14,474 nucleotides of DNA from JBFHKO01 sp041595355 (lineage in GTDB: Bacteria > Pseudomonadota > Gammaproteobacteria > Enterobacterales > Aeromonadaceae): assembly GCA_041595355.1 (NCBI GenBank), contig JBFHKO010000040.1:1-14474 (forward strand), read 5' to 3'. Positions 7,257 to 13,858 of this stretch are shown piece after piece (the first letter of the stretch is position 1; each line of letters starts with the position of its first letter). The position numbers were made by a program, and so were the translations under genes. The notes under the pieces are model-generated. The model ran no database searches. It was given only the letters and a program-made list of their open reading frames with translations, and was not told where the DNA came from.

Positions 7257-7721
7257 TCAGAAACGCCAGCGGTAGTCGAGGCGGGCCTCGTCGCTCTTGA
7301 CGGTCAGCAGCAGGCGCTGGGATTCGTCCTTGTTCTGGAAGCGCAGCAGGAACTTGTTGCCATACAGGCGCAGCCGGGTGTCTACCGTCGCGCCCAGAAA
7401 GTCGACCTGGGGGCGCAGGCGCCACAGACCGCCACCGCGGCCGATGTCGGGCTGCAAACGATAGTTATTGCTGGCAGAGGGCAGTGACGGCGGCACAGCG
7501 GGGCGCCACTCGAGAGGCAACTGCACGGAGAGCCCGGTCCCCCACGCCAGTCGGGCCCGCCCCAGAGTGAACCACCATTCCGGGGCGGGATAACGTACGG
7601 GCTCCAACAGCATGGCCCCCGACAAGGCGGGGAAATCGGGGCACTTGGGCGGGCACGCCGGCTCCCCTGCGGCCCAGAGCGCCCAAGGCAGCAGCAACAG
7701 TCCGAATGGGCTGACTCGCAT
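7257..7721 (-). CDS. Small exported protein of unknown function with an outer-membrane-type C-terminus
   Basis: I do not recognise this gene. The 154-residue product starts MRVSPFGLLLLPWALWAAG, a signal peptide with likely cleavage near residues 18-20. A Cys-Pro-Pro-Lys-Cys pair (C23, C27) follows, then Trp-rich and Arg-rich segments. The C-terminal third alternates polar and hydrophobic residues as in beta strands. It ends ARLDYRWRF, with Phe154, Trp152, Tyr150 and Leu148 at the -1, -3, -5 and -7 positions used by outer-membrane beta-barrel signals. It could be a small barrel or a beta-rich surface protein; 154 residues allow about six to eight strands. The start at 7721 is chosen because GGAG lies 8 nt upstream and the signal peptide begins there; the frame is open to 7949, but the extra residues are unlike protein. 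Confidence is high that it is a gene, low for function. Confidence 0.75.
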   Translation of the reverse strand: MRVSPFGLLLLPWALWAAGEPACPPKCPDFPALSGAMLLEPVRYPAPEWWFTLGRARLAWGTGLSVQLPLEWRPAVPPSLPSASNNYRLQPDIGRGGGLWRLRPQVDFLGATVDTRLRLYGNKFLLRFQNKDESQRLLLTVKSDEARLDYRWRF

Positions 7722-8054
7722 ATGGCAAACTCCATGCGAATCCATCCTGGAATAACGTCGACTCACCTCCCAGACGAGCCGGTCCCTGTATAGGGTGTAG
7801 CATGTGCCGGGCGGGCCCGCCGGCCCGCGTGACACTTTTTTGCCACACTTTGTCACAAAAGCCGGGCCGACTTGACCTGCATCAGGCGCCGCCGCCACCG
7901 CGCTGCGTGGCGGGGCGGCCTGCACCGGGGCGCGACATTCCGCAAGCATATCGTTTTGGAATATAAAAGTTGATTATATTAGTTTTTGTTGCATAAGAAA
8001 TCGGGCATGCTGCGCAGAGTTTCCGCCACGACGTCAGACACGCAGGAGTCATAC
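7722..8054. other. Intergenic region of 333 bp with AT-rich divergent promoter zone
   Basis: No gene is supported here. The left part is very GC-rich, with a palindrome-like GCCGGGCGGGCCCGCCGGC at about 7807-7825 and a 7-bp inverted repeat CCGCCAC/GTGGCGG (7892-7898 and 7907-7913). From about 7945 to 8000 the composition changes sharply to AT-rich. On the minus strand this part contains a perfect TATAAT (7973-7978) without a good -35. It probably carries the promoters of both the exported protein to the left and the hydrolase to the right. Confidence 0.6.
7970..7997 (+). promoter_or_regulatory. Candidate promoter for the RBBP9/YdeN-type hydrolase gene
   Basis: TTGATT (7970-7975) and CATAAG (7992-7997) are 16 nt apart in the AT-rich island. 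The inferred start of transcription is near 8004, about 50 nt before the ATG. Other overlapping -10-like hexamers (TATATT at 7975) are present, so the exact element is uncertain. Confidence 0.4.
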
Positions 8055-8612
8055 ATGCAGCAGGTCCTCCTCGTCCCGGGACTGCACGACAGCGATGCCC
8101 ACCACTGGCAAAGCCACTGGCAACGGCAACACCCCCACTGGCAGCGGGTCACCGACCAGCAGTGGGACCAGCCCGAGCTCGCCGGCTGGCAGACGCGACT
8201 GTTGGCCTGCCTGGATGCCAGCCCGGCGCCGGTCACCCTGGTGGCTCACTCCTTCGGCTGCCTGGTCAGCCTGGCCGCCGCCCGCCAACGTCCCCGCCAG
8301 GTGGCGCGTCTGTTTCTGGTCGCCCCGGCCGATCCCGCCAAATTCGGCATTACCGATGCCGAGCTGGCCGGCCCGGTGAGCCAGCCCGGCCTCATCCTGG
8401 CCAGCAGCAACGATCCCTGGATGAGCGAGGCGCGCATCCGCCTGTGGAGCCAGCGCTGGCAGCTGCCCCTGCACCTGCTGGGTCCACAGGGCCACATCAA
8501 CAGCCAATCCGGCCACGGCGCCTGGCCCCAGGGCGCGGCCTACCTGCAGGCACTGCTGGCCGCAAGCCCCGCATCGCCGGCCGGGGCACAGCAGCTCGCG
8601 ATCCCGGTTTGA
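8055..8612 (+). CDS. RBBP9/YdeN-family alpha/beta serine hydrolase
   Basis: The 185-residue product is a minimal alpha/beta hydrolase. It opens with VLLVPGLHDSDAHHWQSHW (4-22), the characteristic start of the RBBP9/YdeN group, where a Gly and nearby residues form the oxyanion region. The nucleophile is Ser66 in VAHSFGCL, the acid is probably Asp120 in SSNDPW, and the histidine is probably His147 in GHINSQSGHG. There is no signal peptide, so it is cytoplasmic. Members hydrolyse small ester or peptide-like substrates in vitro, but physiological substrates are mostly unknown. AGGAG lies 6 nt before the ATG at 8055, which rules out the in-frame ATGs further upstream. The last 20 residues, rich in Ala, Pro and Gln, look like a loose tail. 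It stands alone behind its own promoter region and is followed by the GNAT gene 155 nt later. Confidence 0.9.
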   Translation: MQQVLLVPGLHDSDAHHWQSHWQRQHPHWQRVTDQQWDQPELAGWQTRLLACLDASPAPVTLVAHSFGCLVSLAAARQRPRQVARLFLVAPADPAKFGITDAELAGPVSQPGLILASSNDPWMSEARIRLWSQRWQLPLHLLGPQGHINSQSGHGAWPQGAAYLQALLAASPASPAGAQQLAIPV

Positions 8613-8680
8613 GTGCCCGCCCGCCGGGGTAGACCCACGATTTGCCCGCCATCACCACCGCCGGGATGCCATCTGCGCAC

Positions 8681-8697
8681 CAGTGTGATACACACTG
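8681..8697. promoter_or_regulatory. Perfect 17-bp dyad, possible operator upstream of the GNAT gene
   Basis: CAGTGTG ATA CACACTG is a perfect inverted repeat with 7-bp arms and a 3-bp centre, located 71 bp before the GTG start of the acetyltransferase gene. Its size and odd-length centre are typical of a site for a dimeric repressor. No T-run follows, so it is not a terminator of the preceding hydrolase. I cannot assign a regulator. Confidence 0.5.
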
Positions 8698-8767
8698 CTC
8701 ACCACCCGCCAGATCTCAACGCGCTCCCCGGAAGGCCGGCGAGCGCCCATTCCGATACGAGGCCCCC

Positions 8768-9193
8768 GTGATCCGAACTTACCGCGATACAGACCTGCCC
8801 GCCCTGCTGGAGGTGTGGTACGCCGCCTCCCGCATCGCCCATTCGTTCCAGGAGCAACGCTTCTTTGACGAGGAGCGACTCGCCATTCCCCGCGACTACC
8901 TGCCCAATGTCGATACCTGGGTCCATGAACAGGATGGGGAGGTGGTAGGCTTCATCTGTGTATTTGACAACGAGGTGGGCGGGTTGTTTGTCCATCCCCG
9001 GGCCCAGGGGCTGGGGATAGGCCGCGCCCTGATGGACTGGGTGCGCCGGGATCACCCGGTACTGGAAGTGGAAGTGTACGAGGAAAATGCCATAGGCCGC
9101 CGTTTCTATGCCGCCTATGGCTTCAAGCCGATGCATGCCCATCTCTATGACGAGACCGGCCACCCGCTGCTGCGACTGCGCTACAAACACTGA
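8768..9193 (+). CDS. GNAT-family N-acetyltransferase (YjaB-like)
   Basis: The 141-residue product is a single GNAT domain, the family's usual length. It shows the acetyl-CoA pyrophosphate loop RAQGLGIG at 78-85 (R/Q-x-x-G-x-G/A), preceded by the strand GGLFVHP (71-77), and a motif B with ENAIGRRFYAAYGF at 106-119, including Tyr114 where many GNATs hold the general acid. The opening IRTYRDTDLPALLEVWYAAS and the ending HPLLRLRY resemble E. coli YjaB. It transfers an acetyl group from acetyl-CoA to an amine; the substrate cannot be read from the sequence. I chose the GTG at 8768 because GAGG lies 5 nt upstream and the domain begins immediately; an ATG at 8642 would add 42 residues of unlikely composition and run through the 17-bp dyad. 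Confidence 0.88.
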   Translation: MIRTYRDTDLPALLEVWYAASRIAHSFQEQRFFDEERLAIPRDYLPNVDTWVHEQDGEVVGFICVFDNEVGGLFVHPRAQGLGIGRALMDWVRRDHPVLEVEVYEENAIGRRFYAAYGFKPMHAHLYDETGHPLLRLRYKH

Positions 9194-9216
9194 GCCGGCC
9201 CTCAGGGGCCGGCTCA
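9191..9216. terminator. Strong hairpin between convergent GNAT and EF-hand genes
   Basis: TGAGCCGGCCC (9191-9201) and GGGCCGGCTCA (9206-9216) form a perfect 11-bp stem with a TCAG tetraloop. Its left arm begins with the TGA stop of the GNAT gene. No T-run follows rightward (GTGGGTTAC); leftward the flank reads GTGTTTGT, slightly better. It is probably a terminator or an RNA-protecting 3' hairpin for one or both convergent transcripts. Confidence 0.6.
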
Positions 9217-9274
9217 GTGGGTTACTCGCGTCTCAAATCAGGCGGGAAGCCCCGTCCCGGGCGCGACATCACAC

Positions 9275-9859
9275 TCACTGCTTGGGGCGCATGTCGCGGT
9301 GCGCGGCACGCATCTCGTCGTGGGTCACGAAACCGTCCTGGTTCTTGTCCAGGGTCTTGAAGTCGGGACGGGCGGCCTGGCGCTCTGCATGATGCGCCTT
9401 CTGCAGCTCGAGCAGGTTCTCGTATTCGGCCTTGGTCAGCTGACCGTTGTCGTCCTTGTCGGCCTGGCCGAACATCGACTTGCCTTCACCGCGCGGGCCC
9501 TTGCCTTCGCCATGATGGCGCTCGCCCCGGTGATGCCCCCTGCCGTCAGCATCGGCGGCGGCCTGCATGCGCGCCTTGCGCGCCTCGCGCAGCTGCTCCT
9601 GGGTGACGAAGCCCCGCTTCTGGGTATCCAGCGCCTCGAACGCGGGGAGGCTGGCCTGGCGAGCCTGGAAGCGCGCCTCCTGCTGGGCCTGCAGGGTCGC
9701 AAACTCCTCGGCACTCAGCTTGCCATCCTTGTTTGCATCCGCCTGCACGAAGGGCGATACGCCAGGCGCGGCCGCCGGCTTGGCGGGGGGCGTATCGGCA
9801 GCCAGGACGCTGGCAGTCAGGGCACTCAGTATGAAGGCGGTAGTCAGGTGCTTTTTCAT
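9275..9859 (-). CDS. Secreted EF-hand calcium-binding protein with four EF-hand loops
   Basis: The 194-residue product has a signal peptide (MKKHLTTAFILSALTASVLA, cleavage near 20/21) and lies in the periplasm or outside. Loop 1 is DANKDGKLSAEE (41-52), loop 3 DKDDNGQLTKAE (134-145) and loop 4 DKNQDGFVTHDE (171-182); all have Asp/Asn at 1, 3 and 5, Gly at 6 and Glu at 12. Loop 2, DTQKRGFVTQEQ (78-89), lacks the acidic residues at 3, 5 and 12 and probably does not bind calcium. The two pairs are joined by a Gly/Arg/His-rich linker (104-127, with HHRGERHH) that could bind transition metals. The start is the ATG at 9859 with AGGA 8 nt upstream. It lies between the L,D-transpeptidase and the convergent GNAT. 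Function is unknown beyond metal binding. Confidence 0.9.
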   Translation of the reverse strand: MKKHLTTAFILSALTASVLAADTPPAKPAAAPGVSPFVQADANKDGKLSAEEFATLQAQQEARFQARQASLPAFEALDTQKRGFVTQEQLREARKARMQAAADADGRGHHRGERHHGEGKGPRGEGKSMFGQADKDDNGQLTKAEYENLLELQKAHHAERQAARPDFKTLDKNQDGFVTHDEMRAAHRDMRPKQ

Positions 9860-9941
9860 GATGTCGTTCCTCTGTGGTTGTTGAGATGAAGGATAGAAGG
9901 ACGACGTCACACAACGGTGTCAGTCTGGCGGCAATTGGTGA

Positions 9942-9969
9942 CCAAATGTGTCAAGGCTGACACATTTGG
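9942..9969. promoter_or_regulatory. Perfect 12-bp-arm dyad between the L,D-transpeptidase and EF-hand genes
   Basis: CCAAATGTGTCA (9942-9953) and TGACACATTTGG (9958-9969) are exact inverted repeats around AGGC. It lies 8 nt after the L,D-transpeptidase stop and 83 nt upstream of the EF-hand start. No T-run follows on the minus strand (TCACCAATTG), so it is not a standard terminator. It contains TGTCA and TGACA half-sites, and similar GTGTCA and GTGAC words occur nearby at about 9903-9940. An operator for the EF-hand gene or an mRNA 3' hairpin are both possible. Confidence 0.55.
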
Positions 9970-9977
9970 CTTTGTGC

Positions 9978-10466
9978 TCAGGGAGATATCTCGATGGGAG
10001 TACCGGGACGTATCCACTCCCAGAGCTCGTCCATATCCTCGTTCAGCAGGCCGATACAGCCATTGGTCCAGTTGGACGACTGCAGCCGAACCCCCGCAAC
10101 CGGCTGGCCATGCAGCCAGATCTCGCCCCCCGGATCGACCTGCCGCTGCCGGGCCTGCTGCAGATCCTGCAGATTGGGATAGGAGATATGAATGGCCTTG
10201 TAGAAGCTGGAATTCGCTTTCTTGTAATCGAGCAGATAACGCCCCTCCGGTGTCCTTCCGTCACCACGCTGCTGCTTGGGGCCGGCGGGATTGGGCCCCA
10301 GTGCTATCCAGTAGCGCTTGATGAGCACGCCGTCGGCGAACAGGCTGAGGCGGTGGCGCGATTTTTCCACCAGCACCCGATCCACGACCGGCGGTGCCTC
10401 GGCGGCCATCACGACTGACAGCCATGGCAGGCACAAGGCCAGCCAGAGCCCTCGCATCCACATCAT
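9978..10466 (-). CDS. Exported L,D-transpeptidase family protein (YkuD domain)
   Basis: The 162-residue product carries a signal peptide (about residues 1-22, ending VVMAAEA) and a single YkuD domain, so it acts in the periplasm on peptidoglycan. The family's catalytic cysteine makes 3-3 crosslinks, attaches lipoproteins, or cleaves such bonds. Visible motifs are GDGRTPEGRY (68-77), IWLHGQP with His119 (116-122), and NWTNGCIGL with catalytic Cys137 (132-140). The histidine of the common HGC motif is replaced by Asn, as in several YkuD subgroups that read W-T-x-G-C-I. No LysM domain is present. Start: GGAGG precedes adjacent ATGs at 10466 and 10463; either fits, and I give the first. It begins 54 nt after the parE stop on the same strand, with no terminator or clear promoter in between, so read-through from the parE operon is likely. 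Exact reaction not assignable. Confidence 0.9.
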   Translation of the reverse strand: MMWMRGLWLALCLPWLSVVMAAEAPPVVDRVLVEKSRHRLSLFADGVLIKRYWIALGPNPAGPKQQRGDGRTPEGRYLLDYKKANSSFYKAIHISYPNLQDLQQARQRQVDPGGEIWLHGQPVAGVRLQSSNWTNGCIGLLNEDMDELWEWIRPGTPIEISP

Positions 10467-10520
10467 CTTGCCTCCCCTGCGCCGCACCGCCCTCTGGAAG
10501 GATAGTCCAATGGCGCGGCC

Positions 10521-12407
10521 TCAGAGCACCGCCAGGTTGCCCTTGGTCTCCAGCCAGTCGCGTCGATCTGCCGAGCGCTTCTTGGCCAGCAGCATGTCCA
10601 TCAGCTGCCGGGTCTCGTCGCCCTCGTCCAGGGTAAGCTGCACCAGGCGGCGGGTATTGGGATCCATGGTGGTTTCCCGCAACTGCTTGGGATTCATCTC
10701 ACCGAGGCCCTTGAAACGGGTCACCTGGGGCGAGCCCTTCTTTTTCTCGGCCCGCAGCCGCTCCAGGATGCCGTCCTTCTCCGCCTCATCCAGGGCATAG
10801 AACAGCTCCTTGCCGATGTCGATGCGATAGAGCGGCGGCATGGCGACATAGACATGCCCCTGCAACACCAGCGTCTTGAAATGCTTGAGAAACAGGGCAC
10901 AGAGCAGGGTAGCGATATGCAGGCCGTCCGAGTCGGCATCCGCCAGGATGCACACCTTGCCGTAGCGCAGATCACTCAGATCATCCGAGTCGGGGTCCAG
11001 GCCGATGGCCACCGAGATGTCATGCACCTCCTGGGAAGCCAGCACCTCGGCGGCATCCACCTCCCAGGTGTTGAGTATCTTGCCGCGCAGCGGCATCACC
11101 GCCTGGAACTCCCGATCCCGCGCCTGCTTGGCGCTGCCGCCGGCCGAGTCCCCCTCCACCAGGAACAGCTCGCCGCGCAGGGGCTCGGAGCAGGAGCAAT
11201 CGGTCAGCTTGCCCGGCAGCGCCGGTCCCTGGGTCACCTTCTTGCGCACCACCGTCTTGGCGGCCCGCAGACGGCGCTGGGCGCTGCTGATGCACAGCTC
11301 CGCCAGTTGCTCGGCCAGCTCGGTATGGGCATTCAGCCACAGGCTGAAGGCATCCTTGACCACGCCGGAGACGAAGGCCGCACACTGACGGGAGGAGAGG
11401 CGCTCCTTGGTCTGGCCGGCAAACTGGGGATCCTGGATCTTGACCGAGAGGATGTAGGCGCAACGCTCCCAGATATCCTCCGGCGTCAGCTTGACCCCGC
11501 GCGGCAGCAGGCTGCGGAACTCGCAGAACTCGCGCATGGCATCCAGCAGCCCCTGCCGCAGGCCGTTGACATGGGTCCCCCCCTGCACCGTCGGGATCAG
11601 GTTGACATAGGACTCGGTCAGGCTGACGCCGCCTTCCGGCAGCCAGCAGAGCGCCCAGTCCACCGCCGAGTGCTCGCCGCTGAAGCTGCCGGTAAAGGGG
11701 GGATCCGGCAAGCGTGCCAGCTCCTGGATGCTGTCCAGCAGATAATCCCGCAACCCCGCCTGGTAGCACCAGTCGAGCACCTGCCCCCCCACCCGGTCTT
11801 CGAAATGGATGGCCAACCCCGGACAGAGCACCGCCTTGGCCTTGAGGATGTGAATGAGCCGGCTGACCGAGAAGCGGGGCGAGTCGAAGTAGCGCCCCTC
11901 CGGCCAGAAGCGGACCCGGGTGCCGGTATTGCGTCGCCCGCAGGTACCGGTCAGGGTCAGATCCGAGACCTTGTCACCCTGTTCGAAGGCCATCTCGTAG
12001 ATCTGGCCATCGCGGCGTACCGTCACCTCCACCCGTTTGGAGAGGGCGTTGACCACCGAGATGCCCACCCCGTGCAGGCCGCCGGAAAACTGGTAGTTCT
12101 TGCTGGAGAATTTGCCACCGGCGTGCAGCTTGCAGAAGATGAGTTCCACCGCCGGCACGCCTTCCTCCGGGTGGATATCCACCGGCATGCCGCGGCCGTC
12201 GTCGATCACCTCCAGAGAGTGATCCCCATGCAGTATCACCTCGATGCGGCGGGCATGGCCGGCCAGCGCCTCATCCACGCTGTTGTCGATGACTTCCTGG
12301 CCCAGATGATTGGGGCGACTGGTGTCGGTGTACATGCCGGGACGGCGACGCACCGGCTCGAGGCCATTGAGTACTTCTATGGACTCGGCTGTGTAGTGAG
12401 TATTCAT
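10521..12407 (-). CDS. parE: DNA topoisomerase IV subunit B (ATPase)
   Basis: ParE is the ATPase subunit that with ParC forms the topoisomerase IV heterotetramer for chromosome decatenation. The 628-residue product matches E. coli ParE (630) throughout. It shows the GHKL ATPase region with E38 and N42 in GQEVIDNSVDEALAG, D69 in VIDDGRGMP, and the SGGLHGVGISVVNALS loop, then the transducer domain. The TOPRIM metal site has E418 in VEGDSAGGSA and D490/D492 in DADSDG, and RFKGLGEMNPKQLRETT lies near the end. It starts 21 nt after the yqiA stop. The ribosome site is poor, so translational coupling with yqiA is likely. It is the last core gene of the nudF-yqiB-cpdA-yqiA-parE operon and may read through into the L,D-transpeptidase. 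Confidence 0.98.
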   Translation of the reverse strand: MNTHYTAESIEVLNGLEPVRRRPGMYTDTSRPNHLGQEVIDNSVDEALAGHARRIEVILHGDHSLEVIDDGRGMPVDIHPEEGVPAVELIFCKLHAGGKFSSKNYQFSGGLHGVGISVVNALSKRVEVTVRRDGQIYEMAFEQGDKVSDLTLTGTCGRRNTGTRVRFWPEGRYFDSPRFSVSRLIHILKAKAVLCPGLAIHFEDRVGGQVLDWCYQAGLRDYLLDSIQELARLPDPPFTGSFSGEHSAVDWALCWLPEGGVSLTESYVNLIPTVQGGTHVNGLRQGLLDAMREFCEFRSLLPRGVKLTPEDIWERCAYILSVKIQDPQFAGQTKERLSSRQCAAFVSGVVKDAFSLWLNAHTELAEQLAELCISSAQRRLRAAKTVVRKKVTQGPALPGKLTDCSCSEPLRGELFLVEGDSAGGSAKQARDREFQAVMPLRGKILNTWEVDAAEVLASQEVHDISVAIGLDPDSDDLSDLRYGKVCILADADSDGLHIATLLCALFLKHFKTLVLQGHVYVAMPPLYRIDIGKELFYALDEAEKDGILERLRAEKKKGSPQVTRFKGLGEMNPKQLRETTMDPNTRRLVQLTLDEGDETRQLMDMLLAKKRSADRRDWLETKGNLAVL

Positions 12408-12428
12408 GAGAATGACGGGTCCGACAGG

Positions 12429-13004
12429 TTAGAGTTCGAGGAATCTTACAATCTGGGCGCAGTAGCGTTCAAATCCGTTGAAGGCATGGTTGCCGCCCAG
12501 CTCCAGGCTGACGCGGGCAAACCGGTAATGGGCCAGGGCCTGGCGATAATCCAGCACCTCATCCCCCGACTGCTGCAACAGCCACAGGCGCGCCGAGGCG
12601 TCGGGGGGCGCATCATCAAGGGCCTGCAATTCGCTCAGGTGCCGGGGCTCCAGCCGGTAATGCTCACCGGTGTAGGGATTGTGCTGTGCACCAAGCAGGC
12701 CGGCCAGCAGCGCCTGGGGGCGCACCGCCGGATTGACCACCACCGCCGGCACCCCGTGTCGCAGGGCGACGCCGGTGGCGAAAAAACCGCCCAGGGAGCT
12801 GCCCACCAGCCCGATGGGCCCGGAGCCGGCCTCGGCCAGGCTCTGCTCGACCCGCGCCCAAGCGGCCGCCGGCGTGGAGGGCAGCTGGGGCACCCGATAG
12901 CGGATGTCGGGGCGCTCGGCCGCCAGATAGTCGCCCAGCTGGCAGGCCTTGCGGGAGTGCGGCGAGGAGTTGAAGCCATGCAGGTAGATGAGGGTTGCAG
13001 CCAT
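12429..13004 (-). CDS. yqiA: YqiA family esterase
   Basis: YqiA is a small cytoplasmic alpha/beta hydrolase with esterase activity, almost always found between cpdA and parE in gammaproteobacteria. The 191-residue product opens with LIYLHGFNSSPHSRKA (5-20), the YqiA signature. It has the nucleophile Ser70 in GSSLGG (68-73), NPAVRP at 91-96, the probable acid Asp148 in QSGDEVLDY and the probable catalytic His173 in GGNHAF. E. coli YqiA hydrolyses palmitoyl-CoA and short p-nitrophenyl esters in vitro; its natural role is unknown. It begins 3 nt after the cpdA stop with only a weak ribosome site, consistent with translational coupling, and ends 21 nt before parE. Identification is strong from sequence and position. 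Confidence 0.95.
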   Translation of the reverse strand: MAATLIYLHGFNSSPHSRKACQLGDYLAAERPDIRYRVPQLPSTPAAAWARVEQSLAEAGSGPIGLVGSSLGGFFATGVALRHGVPAVVVNPAVRPQALLAGLLGAQHNPYTGEHYRLEPRHLSELQALDDAPPDASARLWLLQQSGDEVLDYRQALAHYRFARVSLELGGNHAFNGFERYCAQIVRFLEL

Positions 13005-13007
13005 CCA

Positions 13008-13829
13008 CTAATACCCCGTGGCCTGGGCATCCGGCACGAAGCTGCCGCAGGGCAGCCGCCACACCTGGGTGGCCAGGCAACCATCGGGATACAATTGCAG
13101 ATAACGCCAGCCGGGGCCGGCCACATCCAGGCTGAAATCCCGGCACAGCGGCATGAACTGGATACAGGTGGAGGGGGTGGACAAGAAGCGCACCCCCTGA
13201 TGCAGCACATCGTATTCCTGGTGGACATGGCCACAGAGCACGCCCCGCACCCTCGGGTGGCGCGCCAGCACGGCCAGGAGCTCGCTGGCATTTTTCAGAT
13301 CATGCTGATCCAGCCACTCCGAGCCCACCGGAAAGCAGTGATGGTGCAGGCAGACGAGCGCATGCTTGTCCGGCCAGGCCGCCAGGGCCTGCTCCAGGAA
13401 CTGCATCTGCTCAACACGCAGCCAGCCGTGGGGCGTGCCCGCCACCTGGCTGTCCAGCAGCACGATCTGCCAGTGGGGCAGCAGCAGCTGACGGGCAGGA
13501 CTGCAGCCGGCCAAGCCCAGTTCGGCCTGCAACAACGGCAAGGCATCATGATTCCCAGGCAACCAGAACAGCGGTCGCGCCAGGGGCTGCAACGCCCGGG
13601 CAAAGCGCCGGTAGGCACCGGCACTCTGATCCTGGGCGATGTCCCCGGTGGCCAGCACCAGATCGAAGGGCTCCTCCTGCTGACGGATGGCCGCCAGCAC
13701 GGCATTCAGGCTCTCCGCGGTGCGGATGCCCAGCAATTCGCCCTGGGGATCGGCAAACAGGTGCGGATCGGTTATCTGCAGCAAACGGACCACGCCGTCT
13801 GCGCCGGAATTAAGAGTGACTGCGTCCAA
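13008..13829 (-). CDS. cpdA: 3',5'-cyclic AMP phosphodiesterase CpdA
   Basis: CpdA hydrolyses cAMP to AMP and so limits CRP signalling. The 273-residue product is a class III (metallophosphoesterase) phosphodiesterase. Its di-metal ligands are D21 and H23 (TDPHLF), D63 (ATGDIAQDQ), N93 (GNHD), a His in the HHH run at 162-164, and H201/H203 (GHVH). TPSTCIQF and AGPGWRYLQL match E. coli CpdA. The start codon is TTG at 13829: an in-frame TAG lies 15 nt upstream, no ATG precedes the conserved core, and the resulting N-terminus has the same length as E. coli's. The only in-frame alternative is GTG at codon 13. The ribosome site is weak, which with TTG suggests low or coupled translation. It lies 29 nt after yqiB and 3 nt before yqiA. 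Confidence 0.96.
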   Translation of the reverse strand: MDAVTLNSGADGVVRLLQITDPHLFADPQGELLGIRTAESLNAVLAAIRQQEEPFDLVLATGDIAQDQSAGAYRRFARALQPLARPLFWLPGNHDALPLLQAELGLAGCSPARQLLLPHWQIVLLDSQVAGTPHGWLRVEQMQFLEQALAAWPDKHALVCLHHHCFPVGSEWLDQHDLKNASELLAVLARHPRVRGVLCGHVHQEYDVLHQGVRFLSTPSTCIQFMPLCRDFSLDVAGPGWRYLQLYPDGCLATQVWRLPCGSFVPDAQATGY

Positions 13830-13858
13830 GTCGATACGCTTCTATCGGGTTCCTGACA

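Noticed and set aside
7829..7855. GTGACA and TGTCAC words in the intergenic region, as an operator
   Set aside because: Arms of 6 bp about 15 bp apart are expected by chance in a region this size; no second copy near the promoters.
8642..8767. Longer GNAT start at 8642
   Set aside because: It would add residues with unlikely composition and translate through the 17-bp dyad; the GTG at 8768 has a ribosome site and the domain start.
10854..13856. A 1000-codon open frame on the plus strand
   Set aside because: It lies wholly antisense to parE, yqiA and cpdA. Long antisense frames are expected in GC-rich genes, and its Gln/His/Leu-rich translation matches no protein family.
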